A DNA stretch of 64,000 nucleotides from Cylindrotheca closterium (Eukaryota > Bacillariophyta > Bacillariophyceae > Bacillariales > Bacillariaceae): positions 448,291 to 512,290 of the forward strand of contig CAKOGP040000779.1 in the NCBI GenBank assembly GCA_933822405.4. The letters are read 5' to 3'. Below, piece after piece: positions 39,931 through 50,364 of this stretch. Numbering within the stretch: the stretch's first letter is position 1; each line of letters starts with the position of its first letter. A model generated the notes under the pieces. It did no database searches and was not told where the DNA came from. It saw only the letters and a list, made by a program, of their open reading frames with translations. A program made the translations under genes and the position numbers.

Positions 39931-40551
39931 GTGAAAGGGGAATTGGTGAGATGATCCCAATGTTTCATTCGGTACCGGTATGCGAGAATACGATACTCAC
40001 AATTTCCGTTTCAATTAGGCCACACAGCCAAAAGAAGAATGTCATTGAACCAATCGAGAAACAAAGAGTCCCTGGAAAATTGGACTTTAGCTTCAACTGC
40101 CATTATTGACGTCTGTCTGAAAAGGCACGACATCACCTATTGTCAGTTCCAATATTGACTTTTTTTTCTGTGTTGTACGGTGACCTCATCGAGAGTGATC
40201 CTCCGATATCTAGTATGGTAAATAGCCCCGGTGTTCCTGATAAGCACTGTGTTGCCTTCCCAGCTCAAGCCACTCCTAAATACCATGTGTTTGATCACAA
40301 GGAATGGGAAATCATCTGTAGGCATCAGCCACCACCTTTGGCAATCAACAGAAAAAGTATCTACTTGAGGTGTAATGAAGATGAAAGTATTGTACATTAT
40401 TCTCATGCTAGTACTATTTCTTTTTAATTGATTGATGTATAAAATCTTATTGTTACAGTTTATACTTTTCATGTGTTGAAAGGATGTACGATTCCGCAGG
40501 CAGAGAGGTCGGTTGGAAAAATGTCTTGAAATTTGTTTCTCTGCTAGCACC

Positions 40552-40851
40552 TTAGTCTTCCAAGTCGCTCTCATCGTCGCTGCTGAGATCGACCAAACCA
40601 CCTTGGCTTTTTCGCAAGAGCTCTGACAGGCAGTCGCTGTTGTCTTTCAGAAGTTCATTTGCTCTTCGTTCGGAGAGTGACGAGCCTTTCCTTCGTAGAG
40701 GACCTCTTTGCTGTGAAGAGTTGATGATTTCAATAGCCTCGCCGATCAAGTTGCGTCGAGATTTCATATTCGAATAACGATGCTCCTTCATATTCATTCC
40801 ACTGGCGTTCAGTGCGATTGGGGCCATTCTCATATCGCTGGTGGTGCACAT
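40552..40851 (-). CDS. RRxS/acidic-tail small protein, array copy 5 (short)
   Basis: 99 aa from the ATG at 40851 (MCTTSDMRMAPIALNASGMNM). It lacks the ~35-residue basic segment (M-K-R-x-D-x-M-K-R) found in the other copies, apparently by deletion, but keeps L-I-G-E-A-I-E-I-I-N-S, GPLRRKGSSLSERRANELL and DLSSDDESDLED. A longer upstream frame exists and could give a 153-aa form, but that part does not match the siblings. Confidence 0.65.
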   Translation of the reverse strand: MCTTSDMRMAPIALNASGMNMKEHRYSNMKSRRNLIGEAIEIINSSQQRGPLRRKGSSLSERRANELLKDNSDCLSELLRKSQGGLVDLSSDDESDLED

Positions 40852-42027
40852 TCTGTTAGTTTGTTGATTTCCAAAAAATAATGAAGATTCGAATTGTGAG
40901 TGAAAGGGCTTCAAGCATGTAGACTTCTTCTTGACGGCGAATCGCTCGATTACTTTTTTAAAGGACATACTTCCAATCGACTGACGGAAGTGGTAAACAA
41001 ATTTCCGTTTCAACTAACGATGTACACGCACCGGTACGAAAGAATACCCGAATTTGAATGTTCGTTGAAGTCTGAAAAGGGTGTCCTGCCTATGGTCCTG
41101 CCTATGGTGACGTTTCTTTTATTAGTTTGTTCCCAGAAGTGAAAAAGTCTGCAAAATGTTATTGAAGTATGGTATTTTGATGTCCAGCCTGCTGTACTGG
41201 TACCCGGAATGGTGACGTTCCTTGCCATTTGTTCCCAGAAGTGAGCTTCAATATTCATTGAAGAATAAATACACAAGGTCATTTCCTGTGGCGGTGTGTG
41301 TACGGATCTGTGCTCTCTGCCTTCATCGGACGATGTTCCACTTATGCGGTATCTATACCTTTTATGTAGCAAAAGTGCCAGGTTCGAAATTCACATTTTG
41401 GAGTGCAATGATACCAAAAATTGGGAAACCATTTTAAAAAAAGAGTCCCTGGAAAGTAGGATACTGTGGCGAACTTGAATGAATACCCATTGAAGACTGC
41501 AAACAGCTACCATCGTCCTGCCAGCTCCTTTTATAAAAAGGCATTGTCTTTATCCGTTGTTCCCTACCGTACGGTACCGACCAGCAGGTCGGAACTACAT
41601 ACAGCGATGTTGAAGTGTAGTTGAACATGCTGATCATACGCCGACCGAGAAACCAAAAAGAGTTCCTGGAAAGTCGATCGAGCCCAAATGCGTACGGAAG
41701 ATTTTCTCCTTATTTCTACAACCGTGCCTACTCGATCTGTCACCAGACTTATTACTACCGGTACATCATAAAATCGACATTACCGGTACTACAGTACGTG
41801 TACCATAGTCGTTGGCATGCGCAGTTCGATAGCACCGGATGGATTTCACCAAATGGGCGCACCGACGGCGGACAGATTAGATCCCATTGACTCGGATGTG
41901 TGAAGAATGGAGAATTAGATTGTGGAAATCATCAAGGTGCGCCAAATCCTTCAGTTGACTTGTTTTTTCCTACTAGACACACTCGTCGTCTGCGTCAACA
42001 AAATCAGATACCAAGACACTCTCGATC
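40852..42027. other. Intergenic end of the array, gene-less repeat remnants
   Basis: Remnants of the array's non-coding element occur at about 41446 and 41663 without an attached gene. CCTATGGT is doubled at about 41090 and GTTTCTTTTATTAGTTTGTTCCCAGAAGTGA-like sequence recurs at about 41115 and 41225. GTAC-type words are frequent at 41740-41810. No gene seen until the transporter. Confidence 0.4.
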
Positions 42028-43731
42028 ATGGCCTTGAAGCCTACCACCAATTCCCAAAGTGCTTCGTGTCAATCGAGACATAACGGTTTGAATACTTGGT
42101 AAGAATAGATTTTCATTCAATGCTCTTCGCGCAAAAAGGTTCTGATTTTGTTTTCTCAATCCCTAATGCCATGGTTCTTCCGTGCATCGATTCTCCCATG
42201 GCACCCTTATTTCACACGAACATCCCGTAACTTTAGGCAAGGTGGGATTCTTTTGACTGCAGAATGCATGGGAACAGGGCTGTTGGCGTTGCCTCATAAT
42301 GTCAAAGTCTTGGGGAAATGGTTCGGTATCAGCTTCATATTATTCAACTTGTTCATCAATCAGTATGCTGGGACAATTTTGAGTCAGTCTGCAACGAGGG
42401 TAGAAGAACGACAGGCCTCACTTCATCCAAAAAAAAGACAGCAGAAAGACAATAAAGACGTCCCCAAAGATAGCACAAATCCTGGTGACATTGAAAACGA
42501 ACGAACCCCACTTATTCCGGTCGACAACAATACTGACAAAAGTATCAGTAGCGCTAGGTCCACGGTAGTTTCCAGATCCAACTCAATATCGAGTACAGTG
42601 GTTGAGAATGAGACCGAATATGTTTGGTTTGACGTGGATGATACGGCCAGTCTACGAGTGGACAAGGAAGAAAACAAGACGACCGACTTTATTGGAATGG
42701 CGGCATCCATCTTCCGTGGGGAACATCAACAACACGACTCGCCCGTGGTTGGCTTTGTCATGTTACTGTACTATACCAATGTGTATTTGGTACTGGGCAA
42801 CTACATTCTGGTAATGTCCCATGCCGTGTCTTCTGTGTTTGGTGGCAAAATGTGCATTCCAATTGCGGGTTTGGTTGCATCGACAGTGATGTTTGGCTTA
42901 GCTCAAATGAGAACAATGGATCGGTTGGGAAGAAGCACTTCCATTGTGAGTTTATTGGCAATGTTTATTGTCATTGGTCAATGCGTATACTTTAGTGCTG
43001 CCCATCCAGCATCATCAGACGATGCCGGCCATTCGATGGATGCCCTACCTGTGGACCCTACCATCATTGACAAGCTCTCTTCTATGGGAAGCATTGGATT
43101 TGCAGTCGGATCACAAAAGCTACTTTTGAACATTCGACATGATCTGGCGGATCGAAGCACGGCGCCACAGAGTCTTGCCATGGCGCTCACAGCCTTTGGA
43201 GCAGTCTACGTTTTTGTTTCTCTTTCTGCTGGTGAAAATCCACCTTCTTTTCTGTTCGATGCCATTCCATCAGAAGGCATCCATCGACGCGTGGCAGGTT
43301 TGTGCTTGTGGATTCATGTAGCCGTTTCCTATGCCATCAACTCGCAAGCCATATGCTCTTCAATGGATCGGCTCTTTTTCAAGCATTGGGATCCAGTGAG
43401 ATGTCTCCACGACGACCGCAGATGGATGCTTCTCAGTGGAGTGACGGCTTCTAGTGCCTTTTTTGTGGCCAATTCCATTCCATTCTTCAAAGACTTGGTT
43501 GGTCTGACGGGCGCTCTGACGAGCGTACCATTGACACTGCTGCTACCTGCCGTCTATCACCGAAAACTACTTAGTGTTCCAATATGGAAGTTTGATACCA
43601 ATCACTTGCCATCCTTTGGGCTTATGATATTCTCAATCCTCTTCATGGTATCAGCACTTATTGGTTCGGTGAGATCCATCATGTTAGACTGGGAGAACAA
43701 CAAGGTTGGGTTTTTTCCCTGTACTCGATAG
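42028..43731 (+). CDS. Amino-acid transporter of the AAAP (Aa_trans) family
   Basis: Preferred model: exon 42028-42098 (MALKPTTNSQ...), 138-bp GT-AG intron, exon 42237-43731, 521 aa, joining as N-T-W-Q-G-G-I-L-L-T-A-E-C-M-G-T-G-L-L-A-L-P. An unspliced start at 42166 also gives 521 aa but reads through the would-be intron. The GTGLLALP helix is the family hallmark of TM1. About ten to eleven membrane segments follow. A long hydrophilic Ser/Asp-rich loop (about 80-185) between TM2 and TM3 is unusual in length. Relatives move neutral amino acids with H+ or Na+ over the plasma or vacuole membrane; substrate is unknown. Confidence 0.8.
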
Positions 43732-44149
43732 AGATGGCAGCCGATAGTTTCAGATCATTTGAAATAATTGTACATTACCATCTGGTTAGTGGTGGTCGAA
43801 AATGGCCAAAAGTTGCGATATGACTCCCGCGCTTTCATCAAGGACGCGTGGATGAAGATGATCCATTGATGCCAAGAATCATAATTCAAACACTCTACAG
43901 TAGCAACAAATCCAGTAGACGCCGGACCATTGGAAAAGGTGACTGAATTAGATCATGATCATGATGATTCCCTTATCGAAAGACCCTTGAAAAGGTTTGG
44001 TACATAAACAGTCCTTCTTACGAAAATGAGAAGCCGCGTCATATCCCGGTATCCAATATTCGTCCCATCCATCAGAGAAGGCGAAGAAATCATCCATCGC
44101 AAACATCAGATCAATCAGATCATTCATCATCAGCCTTCAATACTTGACA
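43732..44149. other. Intergenic, nothing recognised
   Basis: Between two co-directional genes. Contains ATCATGATCATGATGAT-type words near 43950 and GATCAATCAGATCATTCATC near 44108. No ORF of note. Confidence 0.4.
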
Positions 44150-45052
44150 ATGTTTCAGATTGCCCAACACGCTAGCCGTCACAGCGCTTCCAAACTTGGG
44201 GTTTCCTCTGGCTTCACCTTTGGTGGTCACTTTGCTCGTTCCTTCTCATCCTCCTTGCTGAAAGATTCTTACGATAACTTGTTGGTTTCCAAACATGCCG
44301 TCTCGGAAGACTCCGACAACCAAGTGGCGATGATGCAATTGAATCGTCCCAAGGCATTGAATGCTCTATCGGATGCTGTCTTGGACGATGTCTTGCATGC
44401 TGCTCACGTTTTGGATAAAGACCCAACCGTTCGATGTCTCATCTTGACAGGATCGGCAAAGGCCTTTGCCGCAGGTGCAGACATTTCGGAAATGAAGACC
44501 AAAAACTTTGAAGATGCTTACGGAACTGATATGTTTGGTCACTGGCAAGAATTGAGTCGACTTCAAAAGCCTCTATTAGCAGCCGTTTCTGGTTTTTGTT
44601 TGGGTGGTGGTTGCGAAGTGGCCATGATGTGCGATATGATTCTCTGCAGCAAATCGGCCAAGTTTGGTCAGCCAGAGATTAACTTGGGGATTATTGCTGG
44701 TGGAGGCGGAACTCAACGATTGACCCGGGCCATTGGCAAATCAAAAAGCATGTACATGCACTTGACAGGTGAATTCATTTCAGCAGAAGAAGCCTACAAT
44801 AGTGGTTTGGTGGCCAAGGTCTTCCCAGACGATGAACTTATGGACGAAACACTCAAGATTGCCAAGACAATTGCGTCCAAGGGAGTACTGAGTGTACAGG
44901 CAGCGAAGGAAGCTGTGAATGCAGCCGAAGAGTTGCCTCTCCAGGAAGGTCTGAGGTTGGAACGTCGCTTGTTTCATTCATTATTTGCTACCAAAGACCA
45001 AAAGGAGGGCATGGCGGCCTTTTTGGAAAAGCGGCCCGCAGACTTTAGCTAA
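44150..45052 (+). CDS. ECHS1: Enoyl-CoA hydratase, mitochondrial
   Basis: Single exon, 300 aa from the ATG at 44150. The first ~38 residues are basic and Ser-rich (F-G-G-H-F-A-R-S-F-S-S-S), a likely mitochondrial presequence. The crotonase fold is complete: L-N-R-P-K-A-L-N-A-L, A-F-A-A-G-A-D-I-S-E-M (CoA/oxyanion), G-F-C-L-G-G-G-C-E (oxyanion Gly and catalytic E156) and Q-P-E-I-N-L-G-I-I-A-G-G-G-G-T-Q-R-L (second catalytic E176). The spacing of 20 between the two Glu equals that in the mammalian enzyme. It hydrates 2-trans-enoyl-CoA in beta-oxidation and branched-chain amino-acid breakdown. Confidence 0.92.
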   Translation: MFQIAQHASRHSASKLGVSSGFTFGGHFARSFSSSLLKDSYDNLLVSKHAVSEDSDNQVAMMQLNRPKALNALSDAVLDDVLHAAHVLDKDPTVRCLILTGSAKAFAAGADISEMKTKNFEDAYGTDMFGHWQELSRLQKPLLAAVSGFCLGGGCEVAMMCDMILCSKSAKFGQPEINLGIIAGGGGTQRLTRAIGKSKSMYMHLTGEFISAEEAYNSGLVAKVFPDDELMDETLKIAKTIASKGVLSVQAAKEAVNAAEELPLQEGLRLERRLFHSLFATKDQKEGMAAFLEKRPADFS

Positions 45053-45181
45053 TTGTCTTTTCTATTGCTCTGACGGTAAATCAATCAGCAGTAGAGAACA
45101 AAGCAATCAAAATCTAAGAACCCCAAGCTAATTGAAACGATGATCATTCAAATCCCCAATCGTATCTCTTCCCTGCTATTA

Positions 45182-47023
45182 TTATGCATTGAAGGTGAGG
45201 ATCTCTTCGTCATCTTTCCAAAATGATCCTCTGCCTTTGTCAATTGGATCCATCATGCCGCAGTAGATGGCGCTTGGTTTATCGCGGTAATGACAGGTAA
45301 CATTGGCTTGGGCCAAACAACATTTCAGTCCGCCTTCTTTACTGCATTCGTCCGTACCCTTTTTAGTGGCAATTGCCGTATACCATTCTCCCATTTGCTC
45401 AAAATATAATCTCTTGTTCTTCTTGTTGGTCGTCCAAGACATGTGGAATATCATCGGCTTGTCGTCGATGGATTTGGTAGTGATCCACTTTTTCATGGCA
45501 ACCTTGTACCGATGGTATTCAGCTCCTCCTGGAAATTTAGTACTGTCGCCACGAGGAAAGGTTTTGACCCGCAACCCCTTCCAACTGACATGTTCGTTCA
45601 TGACGGCTACTAGTCCGGCTTGATGACTCTTGACCTTGGTAATGTAGTCGCCATGGCGAAGGAGCATGTTGAAGAAATAAACAGTCTTTTCGTTGTGTCG
45701 CACATAGTAGAATCCTTAAAAGAGATGCATGGCAATACAAACGTGAGGAAATTGAATTGACAAGATTACAACCCGAGCCATATTGACTGCAGCAAGCGAC
45801 ATACCAGTATTGGGAGAGTATGGTGCATATCGATTGGATCGTGCACCATCATCTTGAAACATCATGTCCCATTCGGCCAACTCGGGTCCTTCCAAGTACG
45901 GCAGTGGATCTTTATACCATACCACGTCAACATCCTGAAAGAGAACATTGAAGCCACATTGCAACACCAAGTGGACGCAGTAAACCTTCGCCATCATCAT
46001 TTTGGCAAAAATGCGGTCACCGTATCCTCCGGCAGCTTGTTCGGGCATATCCATAAAGACGGATTCGTCGTGGAAGGATGCAATTCCCAATGATTGGGCA
46101 AGTTCATGAGTCTTTTCGTCGGTGGCAAAGAGGAACAATTGACTCAAGTCCAAACCCTTGGCCCGGGCATTGCAGACAAAGTTGTGCAAGAGCTCGGATT
46201 GGCCGTGATTGCACACCAAGACAATAATTGTCTTTGAGTTGAGTTTTTCTAATTCCACCTTTAGTTCGGCAATGACTCGTTCCAACTGGCCCAAATACTC
46301 CACCAGAGTCTTGTAAAAGGGAAGCGTCTGTGTGTCCATGCCTGGAACTCCATTGAAAGCGCCATTTTCGCGATGACTGGTACTAACATACCTCAGAGGA
46401 ATCGCTGGGTTTTCAGGTTTTGTTCCCTGTTTCTCTAACCGCATGAATTTATGTACATGGTAGGATTCCCATTGTGGCATAACCACCAGACACTGTTTCT
46501 TTTTCGGTTTGTTGTCTTGAAGAATGACCTTGACGGACATGCAGTTTTCCGTTGCCGTTGAGGCATTCATACTCATCAGTGAGTCCACATTTTTTGGCAT
46601 GGTGTTTGCCGATGGGTACAAAATGATGGCATCTTTTGTTTCAGCAGGAGGTTTCATTTCGTCCAAGGGGACTCCGATTTCCAAGATGGAATTCAAGTCC
46701 TCTCGAGGGATTGTCCCATAATTGTGCATAAAGTTCTGGAGGGTTGACGGAAATCGATGACCAGTTGTATCACTTGCTCCTTCCTCCTTTTCTTGACTCC
46801 GCCTTGAAACAGATGCCTCTGGAGCTGGCTGAGAGGCTGGGCATTCAGGACAGGATGGACATGATGTCGTTTCAACAGGACCCGTCATCTTCATAAGTAT
46901 TCCAAGGTAGAAGCATATCATCCCAACAACAACATGTGTAATGATTGGAACGACCTGAAATTTACTCTTGCCACCATGGGGGATCCTAAGTGGCCCCGAA
47001 TTTGGGCCTCGTTTGAACTTCAT
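45182..47023 (-). CDS. Glycosyltransferase, Nucleotid_trans (GT77-like) family
   Basis: Two exons, 47023-45805 and 45714-45182, with a 90-bp GT-AG intron in phase 1, give 583 aa. Type II membrane topology: a basic N-terminus, then a signal anchor (about 27-45, HVVVGMICFYLGILM) and a stem with C-P-S-C-P-E-C-P. The catalytic part has V-L-F-Q-D-V-D-V-V-W with the metal-binding D364-V-D366, W-Y-K-D-P, D-M-M-F-Q-D-D-G and, over the splice junction, N-T-G-F-Y-Y-V-R, a family hallmark. Acts most likely in the Golgi on glycoproteins or polysaccharides; donor and acceptor sugars are unknown. A conserved Cys set near the end (K-C-C-L-A-Q) may form disulphides. Confidence 0.85.
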
Positions 47024-47486
47024 ATTGTCGTTTATTTAGAAGACCGAAGAAAGATAATTGTTGACTTTTGAATCTGTATGTTGGTGAGATTGCGATGGGA
47101 ATTCTGTTCTTCTGATGAACTCAATCACAGCATTCGAGTATTGTCTTTATTTTCTGATGGCAACGGTAACTGTAGATTTACTCCTGATGCTTTATTACTA
47201 TGCCTAAACAATCAAGTCAATGGTGAAGTTATTATTATTTTGAAATGTTTGGCATGTTCGGTCATTTGTGTCCACTGGTTCGAAAAAGCTGAATTAGTCC
47301 TTTCAATCATTTGAGTCAGTCAGCAGTCGTCATACAGATTTGACTTGCGATTGCTATTGCGCTTACTGTGGTATCATTGATCGTTCAATCTCAATAGATA
47401 CACGGTGCACGATCACTACCTGTACTATAAGTTATCTTATCTATTTATTTTACATCTTTCGTATATTAGCATTTCTTCATCATCCA
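47024..47486. other. Intergenic, nothing recognised
   Basis: Promoter of the glycosyltransferase and 3' region of the first globin-like gene. AT-rich near 47400-47470; no supported ORF. Confidence 0.4.
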
Positions 47487-47954
47487 TCATGCGGTGGCGA
47501 TGGTGTTGTGTCCGACGTGCTTGCCCAAGTTTTGTTTGCATCCATCCAGTGCGATTTGACCAGACTGTTCGAAGAGTGGACGAAGCTCTTCAAAGCGTTT
47601 TTGACATTGCTGGAGTAGACTCTCTTCAACCCAGCAATCCCTCAAGGTCTCCGAAAAGTGCCCCTCCAGTACTTCAAAGTACCGTTCGTTCATTCCCATA
47701 TGCCACAAGCCGTAGTATTTGATCATGAGTTGGTTCTTTAGAGTCGTGGCTTCTTTTTCAGTTACATCGAGAAAGACGGCATCCAAAAATTGTTTTTGGA
47801 GTTGGATCAATTCTTGCAAGTCAAGATGGCCAAAGAAGTATTCCAGTCGGTGATCTTTTTGAATGTTTTCACAGTATTCAATGACGACAAATTCATATTG
47901 ACTCTGTCCGCCAATCTTTTCAATGAGGTCGTCCTTGTATTTCATATCTTTCAT
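47487..47954 (-). CDS. Truncated-haemoglobin-like protein, copy 1
   Basis: 155 aa from the ATG at 47954 (MKDMKYKDDLIEKIGG); the frame upstream lacks an ATG. Residues about 5-125 follow the group I truncated-globin pattern: L-I-E-K-I-G-G (A-B loop), a helix with Y-C-E-N-I, F-F-G-H-L-D-L, L-I-Q-L-Q-K-Q-F-L, then G-M-N-E-R-Y-F-E-V-L-E-G-H-F and L-R-D-C-W-V-E-E. The site expected to hold the proximal His is in K-Y-Y-G-L-W-H-M-G and shows no aligned His; a His two positions further is not conserved. The B10 Tyr position reads Cys (Y-C). Haem binding is therefore doubtful. Confidence 0.7.
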   Translation of the reverse strand: MKDMKYKDDLIEKIGGQSQYEFVVIEYCENIQKDHRLEYFFGHLDLQELIQLQKQFLDAVFLDVTEKEATTLKNQLMIKYYGLWHMGMNERYFEVLEGHFSETLRDCWVEESLLQQCQKRFEELRPLFEQSGQIALDGCKQNLGKHVGHNTIATA

Positions 47955-48635
47955 GGTCGTTGTTGTTTTGTTTCCTTTTTTGTGTTTTGTGAGCAAAACT
48001 GTCAGTTCGAGTCATCGCAAGGAAGACAAAGAATATGTTTCGATCCGAACCTACGTACAAAATCTACGAGGGTGATCCGAACTCTTTCGGTGTTCTTTGA
48101 GAAAGAAAAAAGGTCAACGAGAAATGCGCGGCACTCAAAAAGTCATTCCTCCGTACCTGGTACCAGTATCGTACTGTAGTTGTGGCATTTTGCACTTGCT
48201 CTACCGATGTACCGGGAGAAAAATGCCAGAGATGCTAAAAGTCGCAGTTTCGTTTTCAAGCATGCCTGACCAACCAACAACCAACCAACCATACAAGTGA
48301 ATAAAAATCAGAAAGCTACAGTACAGTAGTAATAGGAAAAATAAATGGAAACTGTGTGATAGTTATTTGGAAGCAAACTCATTAAACTCGGCGTCATACC
48401 AGTTGTTTGCAACTATGTGTACGAAATATTGAGATATATGAAGCGTTGGCTGGGGTGTACGGTAGTCGAGACCAGCGTTGTCCGACATTCTGATCCGTTT
48501 TGAATTGCCATTATTTCCCCATTGGTTGTTGATCCATCATCGGTATGAGGATTTGACGGGAATGTAGCCAAGCCCAGTGTTTCGATAAACATGTATTGTT
48601 TTGCAATGGTGAAGTCTTCAATCGAAGTTCCTTAT
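47955..48635. other. Intergenic between globin-like copies 1 and 2
   Basis: Holds GTAC-type words (about 48152-48180) and an ACCAACCAACCAACC-type run at 48272-48293. The shared upstream element found before five other copies is not evident here. No gene. Confidence 0.4.
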
Positions 48636-49193
48636 TCAAGATCGTCGTTGGATTCCAGTAGCTCCACCAGCCTGACGACGCAAGGTATTCTTGGTTCGAC
48701 TAGTCGTTGTTGCTGTCAGCTGAATGCGATCGACAGCGACTTGCTTTTCAGTTTTCTTGGGTGATATGAGATTTCCTTTGTTCTGAAACAATGGACGCAA
48801 GCTCTCATAGTGCTTGTCAAAGAGTTTGACGAGTTTCTCGTCGAACCAGCAATCCCTGAGCGCCTCCACGAGGTGCGCCTTTAGGATATTAAAGTATGCT
48901 TCGTCCATACCCATTTGCCATAGGATTTGGTATTTCATGACCAAGTAGCCCATGACAATCTCTGTCTCCGCCATCGGGAGATTCAGTAATGCTCCGTCGA
49001 GAAAGTCTTTTTGCAATCGGATCAGGCCTCTGAGGTCCAAGTGGGCAAAGAAAAACTTGACGCGATGATCCTTTCGAATTCTCTCGCAATAATTGATGAC
49101 AGCAAAATCATAATGCCTTTGTCCACCAACCTTTTCAACTAGAGCGTCTTTGTAGTAGCTCATGTTTTGTCGGTCCATGTCTGCGTGGTCCAT
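48636..49193 (-). CDS. Truncated-haemoglobin-like protein, copy 2
   Basis: 185 aa starting MDHADMDRQNMSYYKD. Core: L-V-E-K-V-G-G-Q-R-H-Y-D-F-A-V-I-N-Y-C-E-R-I, F-F-A-H-L-D-L, L-I-R-L-Q-K-D-F-L-D-G-A, then K-Y-Q-I-L-W-Q-M-G-M-D-E-A-Y-F and L-R-D-C-W-F-D-E. No His at the expected proximal site. The C-terminal ~45 residues are basic and disordered (T-T-T-S-R-T-K-N-T-L-R-R-Q). The shared element lies at 49268-49280, 75 bp before the ATG. Confidence 0.7.
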   Translation of the reverse strand: MDHADMDRQNMSYYKDALVEKVGGQRHYDFAVINYCERIRKDHRVKFFFAHLDLRGLIRLQKDFLDGALLNLPMAETEIVMGYLVMKYQILWQMGMDEAYFNILKAHLVEALRDCWFDEKLVKLFDKHYESLRPLFQNKGNLISPKKTEKQVAVDRIQLTATTTSRTKNTLRRQAGGATGIQRRS

Positions 49194-49267
49194 GATACCC
49201 TTTTTTTGTTTTGGTGGAAAGTGATTTTGTGTGGACGGTATCTTGTCGATGTTTCTGAAACTTGAAA

Positions 49268-49280
49268 TGTCTTACGATCA
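49268..49280 (-). promoter_or_regulatory. Shared upstream element TGTCYYACGATYA, before globin-like copy 2
   Basis: TGTCTTACGATCA on the plus strand. Near-identical 13-mers occur before copies 3, 4, 6 and 7 in the same orientation, followed after a few bases by GTACC. Confidence 0.5.
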
Positions 49281-49692
49281 AATGTACCAGATTCCTACGA
49301 GTTGAGAAACTTGTGAAATATCCTGATGTTCAAACCTCAGTCAATTGGACGGTAGTTTTACTCGTAGAGAAAAGGCTGGATGAACCATTTACTTAGATAC
49401 TGGCACTGCGGACATTGTACGCAAAGCGCTTGTTTGATGAAGAAATCACACATTTATGCGTTTAGAAGCCGACCATAAGTAGATTCTAAGACCACCGTGA
49501 GATTTTTATAAATGGGACAGTTGTGATTTTGCGTCTTTCTGGTTGGTTGATTTCTCATTGTTCTCAGAAAAAAATCAAACCAATGAGCTGTGAAACAGAT
49601 ACAATCGCCCCCGTCTCATAAATTTGAGTTCTTACTGATAGGTCGTACCAAACAAACACACAAAACACCCAGTTTACACCAACAAGAACGTC

Positions 49693-50364
49693 ATGTCTCA
49701 GTCTACATTCCCGTACCGCCTGCATCAAGTCTTGGCCACAGAAAGCAAGACAGGTCAACCAGATTCCAGCAGCGTCATCTCGTGGACACCCAGTGGGAAT
49801 TCATTTCGAATTCATGATCAAAATGCTTTCGAGACTGAGATACTGCCAAAATACTTCCCCAAACAAAGCAAGTACGGGTCATTCCGAAGACAGTTGCAGT
49901 ACTATGGTTTCACCACGTTGGGATTGAATCATTTCGGTCACCCTCTCTTCATCAGGGACCAAGAAGAACAGCTGATCCACATCAAGCACAAGAAAGGTCA
50001 AGCTACCCAGGCCAAGAAATCAACTACGAAACAAAAACAAAAGAAGGAGAGACAAATCGACGCGACACCATCGTGCTCAAAGATCGCCAATCATCTTCGT
50101 GGGGCTCAGTCTCGATCTTCTCAGCATCTTCGCAACATGAAGCATTCTCAGCAAGAACAAGCTTCAAAACAGCTCATGTTGACAAGGAGGCAGCTTGATC
50201 TCGATTTACTATTGGCACTTCAACAACGAAGAGGATATATTCCATGCGCCAAACAGCAGACCCTTTTGTCTCAGCCACGAAGCACGGACTACAGCACAGC
50301 CCAAATGAGGGTTGACCCCGCTTCTGCGTTCATTCAACTCGCTCGTATGCAACTCGGCCTTTAA
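49693..50364 (+). CDS. Heat-shock-factor-type DNA-binding protein
   Basis: Single exon, 223 aa. The HSF DNA-binding domain fills residues about 4-100: F-P-Y-R-L-H-Q-V-L, V-I-S-W-T-P-S-G-N-S-F-R-I, F-E-T-E-I-L-P-K-Y-F, and the recognition helix S-F-R-R-Q-L-Q-Y-Y-G-F. A basic linker (K-K-G-Q-A-T-Q-A-K-K-S-T-T-K-Q-K-Q-K-K) follows. The rest is a short helical part (LMLTRRQLDLDLLLALQQRR) without a clear HR-A/B trimerisation repeat. Diatoms carry dozens of such short HSFs. It sits between globin-like copies 2 and 3 on the opposite strand. Confidence 0.9.
   Translation: MSQSTFPYRLHQVLATESKTGQPDSSSVISWTPSGNSFRIHDQNAFETEILPKYFPKQSKYGSFRRQLQYYGFTTLGLNHFGHPLFIRDQEEQLIHIKHKKGQATQAKKSTTKQKQKKERQIDATPSCSKIANHLRGAQSRSSQHLRNMKHSQQEQASKQLMLTRRQLDLDLLLALQQRRGYIPCAKQQTLLSQPRSTDYSTAQMRVDPASAFIQLARMQLGL

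Larger units (their letters stand above)
34200..41700. repeat. Tandem array, unit about 1.1-1.6 kb, each unit with one small gene
   Basis: The five minus-strand genes and one decayed copy are flanked by shared non-coding sequence. A 3' element TACAGTTTATGCTTTCATG occurs at about 34232, 37032, 38613 and 40454 (degenerate near 35713). A second element TCCCTGGAAAATNGAGCGAAC occurs at about 35011, 35277, 38264, 40069, 41446 and 41663 with decay. Upstream of each gene, GTTGATTT ... GATGATTTGAGAA ... GGGCTTCA-like sequence recurs. The stretches between genes hold no other supported gene. Confidence 0.75.
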
